Of a stretch of DNA of 64,000 bases, positions 1-7,290 are shown in pieces. Where the stretch lies: positions 2,735 to 66,734 of the forward strand of contig CAJUHR010000012.1 of assembly GCA_910586255.1 (NCBI GenBank), written 5' to 3'. The notes under the pieces were generated by a model. That model ran no database searches, had not been told where the DNA came from, and saw nothing but the letters and a program-made list of their open reading frames with translations. Both the position numbers and the translations under genes were made by a program. The stretch comes from an uncultured Lachnospiraceae bacterium. Its GTDB lineage: Bacteria; Bacillota; Clostridia; Lachnospirales; Lachnospiraceae. The first letter of the stretch is position 1; every line of letters starts with the position of its first letter.

Positions 1-72
1 TCTTTCCTTTGGCCTTGATCTTTCCTTTGGCCTTGATCTTTCCTTTGGCCTTGATCTTTCCTTTGGCCTTGA
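1..72. repeat. 18-bp tandem repeat, four perfect copies
   Basis: The unit tctttcctttggccttga occurs four times without change and without spacers, and may continue left of the window. It lies inside the minus-strand reading frame, where 18 bp equals six codons (DQGQRK), so copy-number change would keep the frame open. Perfect identity suggests recent expansion by slippage. Confidence 0.9.
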
Positions 73-110
73 TTTTTGTCTTGGTTGTAGTTCATTCTCT
101 CCTGCTCCAT
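1..110 (-). CDS. N-terminus of a hexapeptide-repeat protein (cut by window edge)
   Basis: The first 36 codons of a minus-strand gene whose remainder lies left of the window. An ATG at 110-108 is preceded by AAGGAACGGAG with good spacing. The protein starts MEQERMNYNQDKN and then runs into a perfect six-residue repeat, DQGQRK, present four times where the sequence ends. The repeat is strongly charged and hydrophilic, so this part is probably disordered or coiled-coil. No family can be named from so short a piece. A similar six-residue charged repeat (KEGQRT) occurs in the pRiA4b-like gene at 4783-6714. Confidence 0.55.
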   Translation of the reverse strand, partial: MEQERMNYNQDKNQGQRKDQGQRKDQGQRKDQGQRK

Positions 111-417
111 GATTTTCTCCGTTCCTTATATGTTCTATATGTATGAGTCCTATGGCCTTGTGTCATGTCTCTCTATGCCTTGCCCAAAAGCTTCATCTGC
201 TCCCTCATTATCATTTTAAAAAAAACATGGAAGGATGTACAGAATAAATTTTACTGTTTTATGTGAAAATGTAACTTTTTTAGTAACAGTTCAAGGGTTA
301 TCAGTTACACTTTTTATTATTATTCAGGCAGCTGTGCTATTCCGTTTAACATTAAGACTATTCAGCCATGAAAAACTTATGTAAACAGTATTGATTCCGA
401 TATCTTTAAGTGCGCCT
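111..417. other. Intergenic stretch with no gene seen
   Basis: About 300 bases, AT-rich, with no reading frame that has a start signal. It holds the upstream region of the repeat-protein gene and the 3' side of the AraC remnant. Around 270-320 GTAAC/GTTAC words occur in both orientations (TGTAAC, GTAACA, GTTACA), followed by a T-rich run; this could fold into a hairpin but I cannot assign it. Confidence 0.4.
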
Positions 418-1038
418 TTAATGCCGGGCGCAAAATTCCCTTGGAGTAAGTCCATAAGCCTTGCGAAATACTTTTCCAAAATAAGAACTGTCAGAAAATC
501 CGCACTGATAGCAGATTTCCGTTATGGGAAGTTCGCTGCTTTGCAGCATTTTCTTTGCTTCGTTGAGCCTGTAGGAGATCGGGTATTCTATGGGGGTCTG
601 ATTCAGGCTTTTGCGAAAGCTGCGCATAGCCTCCCGCTCACTTATCCCTATGGCATCCGCAATTTGCGCTACTGTGATTTTATCCTTATAATGGCTATGG
701 ATATAGGAAAGCATATTTCGGATTCTGTCCGATGGTTCAAACCTTGATGGCTGGCTCATCTTATGATTGATCCGAATGTACTCTAAAAGCAAAAGCCAGG
801 TTTCAGACAAAATATTTCTGGTTTGAAATTCCACATTCTCATGGGATTACAATTCCTTTAGATGCCAAAGATTTTTGAGGATCTCATCTGATATCGACTT
901 TCCTTTTTGGATGATATGAACTTCTACCTGTTTTTCGTCAAAAAGAAATGGGTTCATAAGCCTGCCCCCTTCTTTTCCATCTCCATTATTTGAACTGCTA
1001 TAATATAATCGGCGGTATATTTCTATATATCGTCTCAA
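418..1038 (-). pseudogene. AraC-family regulator, broken by in-frame stop
   Basis: Two minus-strand pieces are in the same frame and separated only by a TAA codon near 848. The upstream piece (1038-847) has no DNA-binding domain. The downstream piece (138 codons) is a standard AraC/XylS C-terminal domain with two helix-turn-helix units: ITVAQIADAIGISEREAMRS for the first, and ITEICYQCGFSDSSYFGKVF followed by GLTPREF for the second. AraC proteins of this size normally carry an N-terminal cupin-like sensor of about 150 residues; only its tail remains here. The decay therefore includes both a 5' truncation and a nonsense codon. A GTG at 834 could restart translation and make a bare DNA-binding domain, but I see no convincing ribosome site. 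The neighbouring alcohol dehydrogenase remnant may have been its target. Confidence 0.7.
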
Positions 1039-1128
1039 AAATCATATTATTATACAACTTTTCAAATTATAATAGAAGCACTATCACAAGCAATCAACAA
1101 TATCGCAGACGAAGAAAGGACGGTCATT

Positions 1129-1311
1129 ATGGCAAACAATTTTAGGTATTACTCTCCAACAGAAGAGATTGATTTTTTGCTGGCTTTGGAAGGCGGAAGC
1201 GTCATTGATACGGCAAAAGCCGCTGCTTACGGATTGGCGGAGCCAGAGCATGATGTATGGGAACTGTTCCAGCATACAAGAACCGCAAAATTTACCGGAT
1301 TGTACCTGTAA
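1129..1311 (+). pseudogene. Iron-containing alcohol dehydrogenase remnant
   Basis: A 60-codon frame with a plausible ribosome site (GAAAGGACGG before ATG). The first residues (NNFRYYSPTE) match the usual start of group III iron-dependent alcohol dehydrogenases. The text then jumps directly to LEGGSVIDTAKAAAYGL, the NAD-binding GGGSxxDxAK motif that normally lies about 80-100 residues further in. The frame then ends, where a full enzyme would have about 380 residues, and it collides with the 3' end of the convergent gene at 1292. I read it as a gene with an internal deletion and a lost 3' end. It keeps no metal-binding histidines, so it cannot be active. Confidence 0.7.
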
Positions 1312-1900
1312 TCTTCACATTCCCGCCCTCCGCAAATATGCCGGAGCAATTATACTTCCAAAGCCCTTTTTTCAGAGGAATCTCTTTTATGATGTCAGAG
1401 GACTCGATGACAATGCGCTGTTCTTTTCCATTTGGGTCAAACAGGAAGAAATCTACAGATCCTCCTTTTATATCCGAAGTGATTTCCAGCACTAAGATTT
1501 GATTATCCTCTGCCTGAAAGGAGCCGGACTCGGCAATGTTTCTCTGCTCCGAACGATTAGTCAAAGCAATAACCGGATCCCCGTTCCCATGGCTGGCAGC
1601 ATCCGGAAGACTGTCATTTCCCGGAAGCAGATCCACCGTATTTTTTTTATTATCATAATGAAGGGTATATCCTAAACTCGTCAGCAGGTCATTGGCCGGC
1701 ATGTACAGATCTGGATCCTGCCCGTCCTCCATTGTGACAGAAATCAAGGGATGGTCAAAGGAAAGAGGAGCACCCTTCAAGGTTACCCTGGTATCACACA
1801 CATTGGCAGACAGAACCCCTGTTGCTGCAAATGCAGTGGTTATTCCCAGGGTTCCGATGATCAGTCCGGCAGCAAAGCTTTTTATATCAAATTTTTTCAT
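1292..1900 (-). CDS. Secreted protein with copper-amine-oxidase-N-like domain
   Basis: A 202-residue protein of unknown role. Residues 1-33 form a signal peptide (MKKFDIK, then a hydrophobic core ending TTAFAATG). Residues 34-90 resemble the stalk-like copper amine oxidase N-terminal repeat common in clostridial exported proteins: LISV, a YMPANDLLTSLGYTLHYD stretch, then NTVDL. The remainder is polar with beta-rich character (ILVLEITSDIKGGSVDFFLFD). A ribosome site GGAGG lies six bases before the ATG. The 3' end overlaps the convergent alcohol dehydrogenase remnant by 20 bases. No catalytic motif is visible; a cell-surface or peptidoglycan-associated role is only a guess. Confidence 0.8.
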   Translation of the reverse strand: MKKFDIKSFAAGLIIGTLGITTAFAATGVLSANVCDTRVTLKGAPLSFDHPLISVTMEDGQDPDLYMPANDLLTSLGYTLHYDNKKNTVDLLPGNDSLPDAASHGNGDPVIALTNRSEQRNIAESGSFQAEDNQILVLEITSDIKGGSVDFFLFDPNGKEQRIVIESSDIIKEIPLKKGLWKYNCSGIFAEGGNVKITGTIR

Positions 1901-1935
1901 CCTATGCCTCCAATTGGAAATTTGTGGTTTTTTTT

Positions 1936-1964
1936 AGTTTAGCATAACCGGGGGAACTATACAA
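1936..1964 (-). promoter_or_regulatory. Sigma-A-type promoter of the secreted protein gene
   Basis: On the minus strand TTGTAT, a 17-base spacer and TAAACT, ending 35 bases before the start codon at 1900. Confidence 0.6.
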
Positions 1965-2005
1965 GATGAAGGGTGAAATTTTGAGGGATTTTGAGGGGTT
2001 TCGGG

Positions 2006-2145
2006 TACTGTTCACAGGGACCCTGTGAACGTAACAGCATATGCCCATTTGAAATCGCCTACGGCGATGAGACATATGCTTTGGTCCCATAACTGTACTG
2101 GCTCATGACTAATCAGCGGAGTGATTAGTCATAGAGTGAACAGTA
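2006..2145. repeat. 140-bp multi-hairpin palindromic element
   Basis: The outer ends are a perfect 10-bp inverted repeat, TACTGTTCAC and GTGAACAGTA. Inside lie TTCACAGGG-A-CCCTGTGAA, a nested pair AGCATATG/CATATGCT enclosing ATCGCC-TAC-GGCGAT, and GACTAATCA/TGATTAGTC. It has no coding capacity. It looks like a miniature palindromic mobile unit or a REP/BIME-like element. The word GTGAACAGTAAC is found again at about 41540 after sdaAA. Confidence 0.7.
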
Positions 2146-2177
2146 ACGGTTTTTTCCATTGTACCTAGTAGCGCGGA

Positions 2178-2210
2178 AACCCCGGGCGCTGCTTTGACAG
2201 GCCCGGGGTT
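2178..2210 (-). terminator. GC-rich hairpin after the MATE gene
   Basis: AACCCCGGGC and GCCCGGGGTT form a ten-base-pair perfect stem starting just after the MATE stop codon. There is no clean U run behind it, so it may be a weak or bidirectional terminator. Confidence 0.45.
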
Positions 2211-2215
2211 CTCTG

Positions 2216-3565
2216 TCAGGAACGAAAAAATCCAAGACATCCCAGAGACACCACAAACATCACTCCCTCTGCCACCGGAACCGCCAGCCACACCCCTGGG
2301 ATTCCCCACACCCGGGGCAGAACCAGGATACTACCGGCCAGCAAGCCAAAGGTGCGCAAAAAAGAAAGCGCTGCCGACACCCTTCCGTTGGACAATGCGG
2401 TAAACATGCCGGAGACGAAAATGTTCCACCCGCAGAACAGAAACCCAAAGGAAAAAATCTCAAAGCCCCCTACCGCAAGCTGATAGACCTCGGATTCTTT
2501 TCCCGCAAACATCCCCGCAATAATCCCGCCGCCGGTAAAGGAAAAGCCAAACACCGCCAGGGATGTCACAGCAATAAATCCCATGCTGACGCGAAGCACC
2601 CTCCTCTGCCGGGCATGGTTTCCGCTCCCGTAATGAAAGCCGATCACCGGGGCAATCCCCATGGAATAGCCTAAAAACAGCGTATTCAGCAGAAACTGGG
2701 AATAGATGAGAATGGTAATGGCCGCAACCCCCTCCTCCCCCGCCAAGTCCATCATGGTAATATTAAACAGATAGGTGGTCAGGGCTGTTGCCAGCTGGCT
2801 CACCATTTCCGAGGAGCCGTTTGCGCAGCTTTCCGCCACCACCTTAAGCCTGCCCGACAAAACCCGTACAGGCGCGTTTTCCCTTCTCCTCAGGCTCACA
2901 AAGAAAAGAGACCCTTTTCTCCCCATAAAAAAAGCCATCCCTGCTGCTGCCGGAATCAGATACCCGATTCCCGTCCCCAGAGCCGCCCCCCGGATTCCCA
3001 TGCCCAAAGGCACAAGGAAAATATAGTCAAAAACAATATTTGCCACACCCGCCAGAACCGACAGCCCCAGTCCCAGTCCCGGCCGGCCTGCTGTCACCAA
3101 AAGGTTGGCAAACAAGGTCTGCAAAATATTGGCCGGGATAAAAAAAGCCAGCGCTGTCAGATACTCCCGGCAATAGGGAAAGAGCCGGTCACTGGCCCCC
3201 AGAAAAGCAATGATTTCCTCCATCCAGAAAAGCCCTGCTGTCAGAAGAATCAGCCCCATGGCAAGAGCCACAATCACCAGCAGGGTAAAATCCTCCCTGG
3301 CCTCCTCATTGGCCCCTGCCCCCATTTTCCGGGAGACAATGGCATTTCCCCCCGCTGCCAGCATGGTTCCCAAACCAACGGTGAGATTGATCACCGGGCA
3401 GACAATGTTGATGGCAGAAAGGGCGTCCGCATTCACCAGCCGCGCCACAAAAATAGTGTCCGTTATCGTGTAAAGCCCCATAAATATCATCATCACAATG
3501 GTGGGAAAGGCAAATTTTAACAAGGCCGGGACATCCCATTCCTGGTCTAAGATATTCTCCTTCAT
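2216..3565 (-). CDS. MATE-family multidrug/Na+ antiporter
   Basis: A 449-residue inner-membrane exporter of the multi-antimicrobial extrusion family, expected to expel cationic drugs or metabolites in exchange for Na+ or H+. About twelve hydrophobic segments follow each other along the whole length. The opening (LLKFAFPTIVMMIFMGLYTI TDTIFVARLV) is the usual MATE N-lobe, with the second half-repeat starting near residue 230 (SQLATALTTYLFNITMM). Length is normal for the family. Its start overlaps the stop of the upstream AraC-GNAT gene by four bases (ATGA), so the two are translationally coupled, and the regulator probably controls this exporter. Substrate cannot be read from sequence. Confidence 0.9.
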   Translation of the reverse strand: MKENILDQEWDVPALLKFAFPTIVMMIFMGLYTITDTIFVARLVNADALSAINIVCPVINLTVGLGTMLAAGGNAIVSRKMGAGANEEAREDFTLLVIVALAMGLILLTAGLFWMEEIIAFLGASDRLFPYCREYLTALAFFIPANILQTLFANLLVTAGRPGLGLGLSVLAGVANIVFDYIFLVPLGMGIRGAALGTGIGYLIPAAAGMAFFMGRKGSLFFVSLRRRENAPVRVLSGRLKVVAESCANGSSEMVSQLATALTTYLFNITMMDLAGEEGVAAITILIYSQFLLNTLFLGYSMGIAPVIGFHYGSGNHARQRRVLRVSMGFIAVTSLAVFGFSFTGGGIIAGMFAGKESEVYQLAVGGFEIFSFGFLFCGWNIFVSGMFTALSNGRVSAALSFLRTFGLLAGSILVLPRVWGIPGVWLAVPVAEGVMFVVSLGCLGFFRS

Positions 3566-4530
3566 ATGCCCACCGCCTTTTGCATGGAATCGGGGACCAT
3601 CTTTCCGGTTGGGTTCGGAGCGTCCTTGCCCTCCAAGCCCTGCGTATTTCTTCCCATTGGCCCCGTGACTGTCGTCCTCTTTGGCCCCAAGTTTTTCTGT
3701 AAAATCATTCTCTGAGTAGGATACCCAAACTCTGTCAATAGCTCCGCCTCCTCAAAGCCCAGTTCCCGATATTCCCTTCGCTGCCCCGTGTCCGCCGGGT
3801 CTCCCTGACGGAAGGTGGTGATGCTGACCTCTCCCACATCACCGGGAAACTCCTTCTCCATCATAAAATCAAGCAGCGCCCCGGCCACCCCCCGATGGCG
3901 GTACTGGGGATGCACCCCCAGAAAATCGATGCTCCCGGCTCCCGCCTGGCAGGAAAAGGCAGCCGCTCCTATGATCACTTCCCCATCCCGCATAAGGAGG
4001 GCCCGCCCATCCCTCACAGAAGACCGAATACTCTCCCGATGCTCCTCTTCATGAAACCCGGGAAAGCCGTCAAGCACCTGCCGGACAAATGCCATCCACT
4101 CCGGGATATCCTCCAAAGCCCCATGAGAAATCTCCCCTGGCCTGCCCAAGCAAACCCCGGGGCTTTTGTTCAGACCAAAAGCCAGCTGCAACGGGTAAAA
4201 ATCCCGGTTCCGTTTATATTCCATGGGCGTTTGTTTATACATGGACTTAAAAATCCCCGCAAATGCCTGCTGGCTCCCATACCCGGCGCTCAGGGCAATC
4301 TCCAGAACCGGCTTTTCCGAGAAAACCAGATGCCTTGCCGCCTCGGTCAGCTGCCGCCTTCGGATATAATCGTGAATCGTGATACCTGTTGCCTGGGTAA
4401 ACATGCGGTGCAGGTGGAATTTGGAATAGTGAATATCCGTTGCCACCCTGTCCAAATCCAGCCTTTCCTGCAAATGGGCTTCGATGTAGGCAATCGTATT
4501 TGCTACGCTTTCAATGTCACAAGAATTCAT
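3562..4530 (-). CDS. AraC-type regulator fused to GNAT acetyltransferase
   Basis: About 322 residues. The N-terminal 110 residues are an AraC/XylS DNA-binding domain (HLQERLDLDRVATDIHYSKF, first helix-turn-helix; VLEIALSAGYGSQQAFAGIF, second; QTPMEYKRN at its end). Residues from about 125 to 265 form a GNAT fold with the acetyl-CoA loop at HPQYRHRGVAGALLDFM. The last 40 residues are a low-complexity tail. I chose ATG at 4530 because AAAGGAG lies nine bases before it; an upstream ATG at 4551 has no site. This fusion is rarer than AraC alone. The GNAT part could be a sensor or could acetylate a drug or protein. The four-base overlap with the MATE gene suggests it regulates export. Confidence 0.8.
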   Translation of the reverse strand: MNSCDIESVANTIAYIEAHLQERLDLDRVATDIHYSKFHLHRMFTQATGITIHDYIRRRQLTEAARHLVFSEKPVLEIALSAGYGSQQAFAGIFKSMYKQTPMEYKRNRDFYPLQLAFGLNKSPGVCLGRPGEISHGALEDIPEWMAFVRQVLDGFPGFHEEEHRESIRSSVRDGRALLMRDGEVIIGAAAFSCQAGAGSIDFLGVHPQYRHRGVAGALLDFMMEKEFPGDVGEVSITTFRQGDPADTGQRREYRELGFEEAELLTEFGYPTQRMILQKNLGPKRTTVTGPMGRNTQGLEGKDAPNPTGKMVPDSMQKAVGI

Positions 4531-4551
4531 ACCCATCCTCTCCTTTACCAT

Positions 4552-4770
4552 TCAGACAAGTTCCTTTGCAAAATATGAATGTATCAGCAGAACCAGTATA
4601 GCAAATAATACGGAAAATGTTTTCATCATTCTTGCGGCATTTCTCGGTTTACCGACAGGATTTCTCTGTTTACCGACCGCATTTCCTTCTTTCCCCTTTG
4701 CCAATACAAACTGCATTTCGGCCAATCGTTTCTCCTTCCCCGGACAGGAAAGGGTGTACTCGTACAGCAT
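4552..4770 (-). CDS. Small protein with C-terminal membrane segment (uncertain)
   Basis: A 72-residue frame. The first half is basic and polar with a short repeat (GKQRNPVGKPRN), and the end carries one hydrophobic stretch (FSVLFAILVLLIHSYF). GAGGAA lies about eight bases before the ATG. It fits exactly between the pRiA4b-like gene and the AraC-GNAT gene in the same direction, which favours it being real, but I recognise no family and it may be a chance frame. Confidence 0.35.
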   Translation of the reverse strand: MLYEYTLSCPGKEKRLAEMQFVLAKGKEGNAVGKQRNPVGKPRNAARMMKTFSVLFAILVLLIHSYFAKELV

Positions 4771-4782
4771 TTCCTAAATTCC

Positions 4783-6714
4783 TCAAAAGAACAGATTTCC
4801 CACTCTCTGAATCTGCGCCGGCATATGTCCCCTGTATTTCAGACAGCGTGTATATTCCTGCGCTTTCTCAAGAACACGGATAAATTCCTTCTGTTTGCCT
4901 TTATTTTCCAGAACAAGTCCCCCTTGCCTTAAATCACTCTCAATGTCCCGGGAATCATATCCCTGAGTCGTCCATGCCCAGATTCGTGCCAGACAGTTTT
5001 TTATTCTATTCTCCCTCCATTCCGTTTCCTTCATCAAAAAATCCTTCAGTTCCCGGTAATGCCGCTCCTTCGATGGATATCCGTTCTGATAACAATCTTC
5101 GATTTCATCCGCCTCGGGGATGAAAAAATCCCACGGCTCCTGCATTTTTTCTATTTTCAAATAATATTCATCCTTCAAAAAAAACTTCTTAATCACCTTA
5201 TCCCCATGAATTTCACAGGGATTCTCCCTCTCCAAAACATCCTGGAAAACCGAATAAAACTCTGACTGTTTAAGGCGATATCCCTGTTTCTTCCGATACA
5301 TCCGCATAATAACCGAAGCCGGCGCACTTCCATAAATCATGGCATGCATATGAAGGCAAGCCCGCATCCATACTGCCCTCTTTCTCCTGGTCTGAAATTC
5401 CGGTGTATTGATCCTTTTATATCCCTCTGCCACTGCCAGCGGTATCTCCACAGAATCATCCTCATACATTGCCAGATAATTATCCTCATAAAACTGCTCC
5501 AGCAATCCCACATGCTCTGCCAAAGGCTGATGGCGTGTCCCGATTGCAACAGCCGCCTCCCATGCCAAAATCTTCTCTTCATCCTGCCCGATAAAATAAT
5601 CCTCCATCACATCTGACGTCAACAAATGATTCGCTATCTTCTCCGCCAACCGGAATTTGCTCAGAGAGGAAATCCCTGACAGCCCGAATTCCTTTCCCAA
5701 CTGTAATAATTCCTCCCTATTTTCCCATAGCAGACGCTCTGTCATGGAAATGCGGCCTTTATCGGTTCTCTTTAAAGTCTGCTGCTCCCTTTCTTTTGTT
5801 CTTTGTTCTTCTTTTGCCCTTTCCCCCTCTTTTGTCCTTTGCCCTTCTTTTGTCCTTTGCCCTTCTTTTGTCCTTTGCCCTTCTTTTTCCCTTTCCCTCT
5901 CCTCTGCTCTTTGTCCTTCCTTTCCCCTTTGCCCCTTTTCTTCCTGTGCTTCTCTTCCAAACGCCTGGGGATCCTCTTCTCCTGCTTCCAGCTTCTGCTG
6001 TCCTGTTCTTCTCGATTTTTCCAGGAGCCTCTGTTCCTCCGGGGATAAGAATTCCTCCGCAACTTCCCCCTGCAACGCTTTCTGCAATATCCCCGCCATA
6101 AGTTCCATATAATGATTGCTTGAATATCTGATCTTTTCCGGATCATTTTCTGCCTTCTGCCATCCAACAAGGCCAGGCTTTCCGTTTTGGTGATCCTTTT
6201 GTATCTGCTCTCTGGTCTTGTACTCCGGCCCTTCATATCGAACCGCATATTTTTTCTTCATTTCACAATTAATCTTCAGAAGATTTTCCTTCAAATCCGT
6301 CTCAGAAACATCCTCCACTGTCACAGCCATTTTCGCATTTACGATAAAAGGATAAGCATCCTCATTCCCATCCTTTCCCAGCCGTTTTTCAATCGTAACC
6401 CGCAGCTTAAGCTGATCCCCATAATAAAAACTGAACCAGTCTTCTGTGTCCAGCAATTCATCAATATAGAACTCCGAGGCCTCCGCCACACTATAAGAAA
6501 AATCCGGTTTCATCGGTTTATCTTCCCTGCTCTCCCCAAAACGGATTTTCTTTTGATAAAATTCAAACTCAAAATCTGCCTCTTCCTGCCTGTCCATCAC
6601 ATCCGTCAAAATCAAGCTTAACTGGGAATAAGTGATTCCCCCGGGAACAATGCACCTGCGCCAAACAAGCGGCTTCTGGTTCTTGATTGCTGCCTTTAAT
6701 TGATATGCATTCAT
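4783..6714 (-). CDS. pRiA4b ORF-3-like protein with hexapeptide repeats
   Basis: About 643 residues. The N-terminal 60-190 residues match the plasmid pRiA4b ORF-3 / IS1096 TnpR-like family (YQLKAAIKN, LVWRRCIVPGGITYSQLSLI, then FEFEFYQKKIRFGES). Around residues 275-330 is a highly charged stretch with the six-residue repeat KEGQRT in several near-identical copies, likely a coiled or disordered linker. The C-terminal half (from RLLWENREELLQLGKEFGL) is helical and unlike any domain I can name. ATG at 6714 is preferred over an upstream in-frame ATG because GAGGAG lies eight bases before it. The family is often near mobile elements; its biochemical role is unknown. Confidence 0.75.
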   Translation of the reverse strand: MNAYQLKAAIKNQKPLVWRRCIVPGGITYSQLSLILTDVMDRQEEADFEFEFYQKKIRFGESREDKPMKPDFSYSVAEASEFYIDELLDTEDWFSFYYGDQLKLRVTIEKRLGKDGNEDAYPFIVNAKMAVTVEDVSETDLKENLLKINCEMKKKYAVRYEGPEYKTREQIQKDHQNGKPGLVGWQKAENDPEKIRYSSNHYMELMAGILQKALQGEVAEEFLSPEEQRLLEKSRRTGQQKLEAGEEDPQAFGREAQEEKGQRGKEGQRAEEREREKEGQRTKEGQRTKEGQRTKEGERAKEEQRTKEREQQTLKRTDKGRISMTERLLWENREELLQLGKEFGLSGISSLSKFRLAEKIANHLLTSDVMEDYFIGQDEEKILAWEAAVAIGTRHQPLAEHVGLLEQFYEDNYLAMYEDDSVEIPLAVAEGYKRINTPEFQTRRKRAVWMRACLHMHAMIYGSAPASVIMRMYRKKQGYRLKQSEFYSVFQDVLERENPCEIHGDKVIKKFFLKDEYYLKIEKMQEPWDFFIPEADEIEDCYQNGYPSKERHYRELKDFLMKETEWRENRIKNCLARIWAWTTQGYDSRDIESDLRQGGLVLENKGKQKEFIRVLEKAQEYTRCLKYRGHMPAQIQRVGNLFF

Positions 6715-6782
6715 AGATGGCTCTCCTCTTTCCTTATTCCTTATTTCTTCCTCCGGTCTCGATCTCACCAGAGCCCGGCTGC

Positions 6783-7193
6783 TCAGACCATGAATTCCTT
6801 TACCCGATGCAGCACCACCTGATCTGCCGACAGCCAATCCACCTCATCGATGGTTTCCCTGGTCAGCCATCTGGCCGCTTCATGCTCCCTCAGTACCGGC
6901 CTTCCCGCCTTCCTCTCGCATATCTCACACAAAAAGCAATACATTTGCAGGTGAAAATCCGGATAATCATACTCCACAACCGTGAGAAGCTTCTGGACGA
7001 TAATCTCTATGGCCAATTCCTCGCGGATTTCCCGAACCACCGCCTGCTCCGGAGATTCCCCTGGCTCGATCTTCCCGCCGGGAAACTCCCACTTGCCCTT
7101 CTGCGCCCCATATCCCCGCTGGGTTGCGAAGACGGAATGTTCACGCTTGATGATGGCGGCGGATACTTTGATTGTTTTCATGCTATTATCCAT
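6783..7193 (-). CDS. MutT-like Nudix hydrolase (8-oxo-dGTP diphosphatase)
   Basis: About 136 residues, typical for MutT. The full Nudix box is present, GKIEPGESPEQAVVREIREE, matching Gx5Ex7REUxEE, so the metal-binding glutamates are intact. The start KTIKVSAAIIKREHSVFATQ and WEFPGGK are standard for the sanitising enzymes that hydrolyse 8-oxo-dGTP. Two starts are possible, ATG at 7193 (GAGG six bases before) or ATG at 7181. The gene is on the same strand as its neighbours but shows no close coupling to either. Other Nudix substrates (CTP-like nucleotides) cannot be excluded. Confidence 0.85.
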   Translation of the reverse strand: MDNSMKTIKVSAAIIKREHSVFATQRGYGAQKGKWEFPGGKIEPGESPEQAVVREIREELAIEIIVQKLLTVVEYDYPDFHLQMYCFLCEICERKAGRPVLREHEAARWLTRETIDEVDWLSADQVVLHRVKEFMV

Positions 7194-7290
7194 TCCTTTC
7201 CTCTGGCCTTGCTCTGCTGCTGACATCCTGCTGCCAAAAGCTCTGTTGGCATCCTTCTGCCGTCAGAGCCTTTTTTACCCCCCGCTGCCA

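Noticed and set aside
1..72. Tandem repeats as a CRISPR array
   Set aside because: The 18-bp units are directly adjacent with no spacers and translate to a hexapeptide repeat in an open frame.
5772..6112. Long frames on both strands over the KEGQRT repeat region
   Set aside because: They are shadows of the low-complexity repeat in the pRiA4b-like gene and have no ribosome sites.
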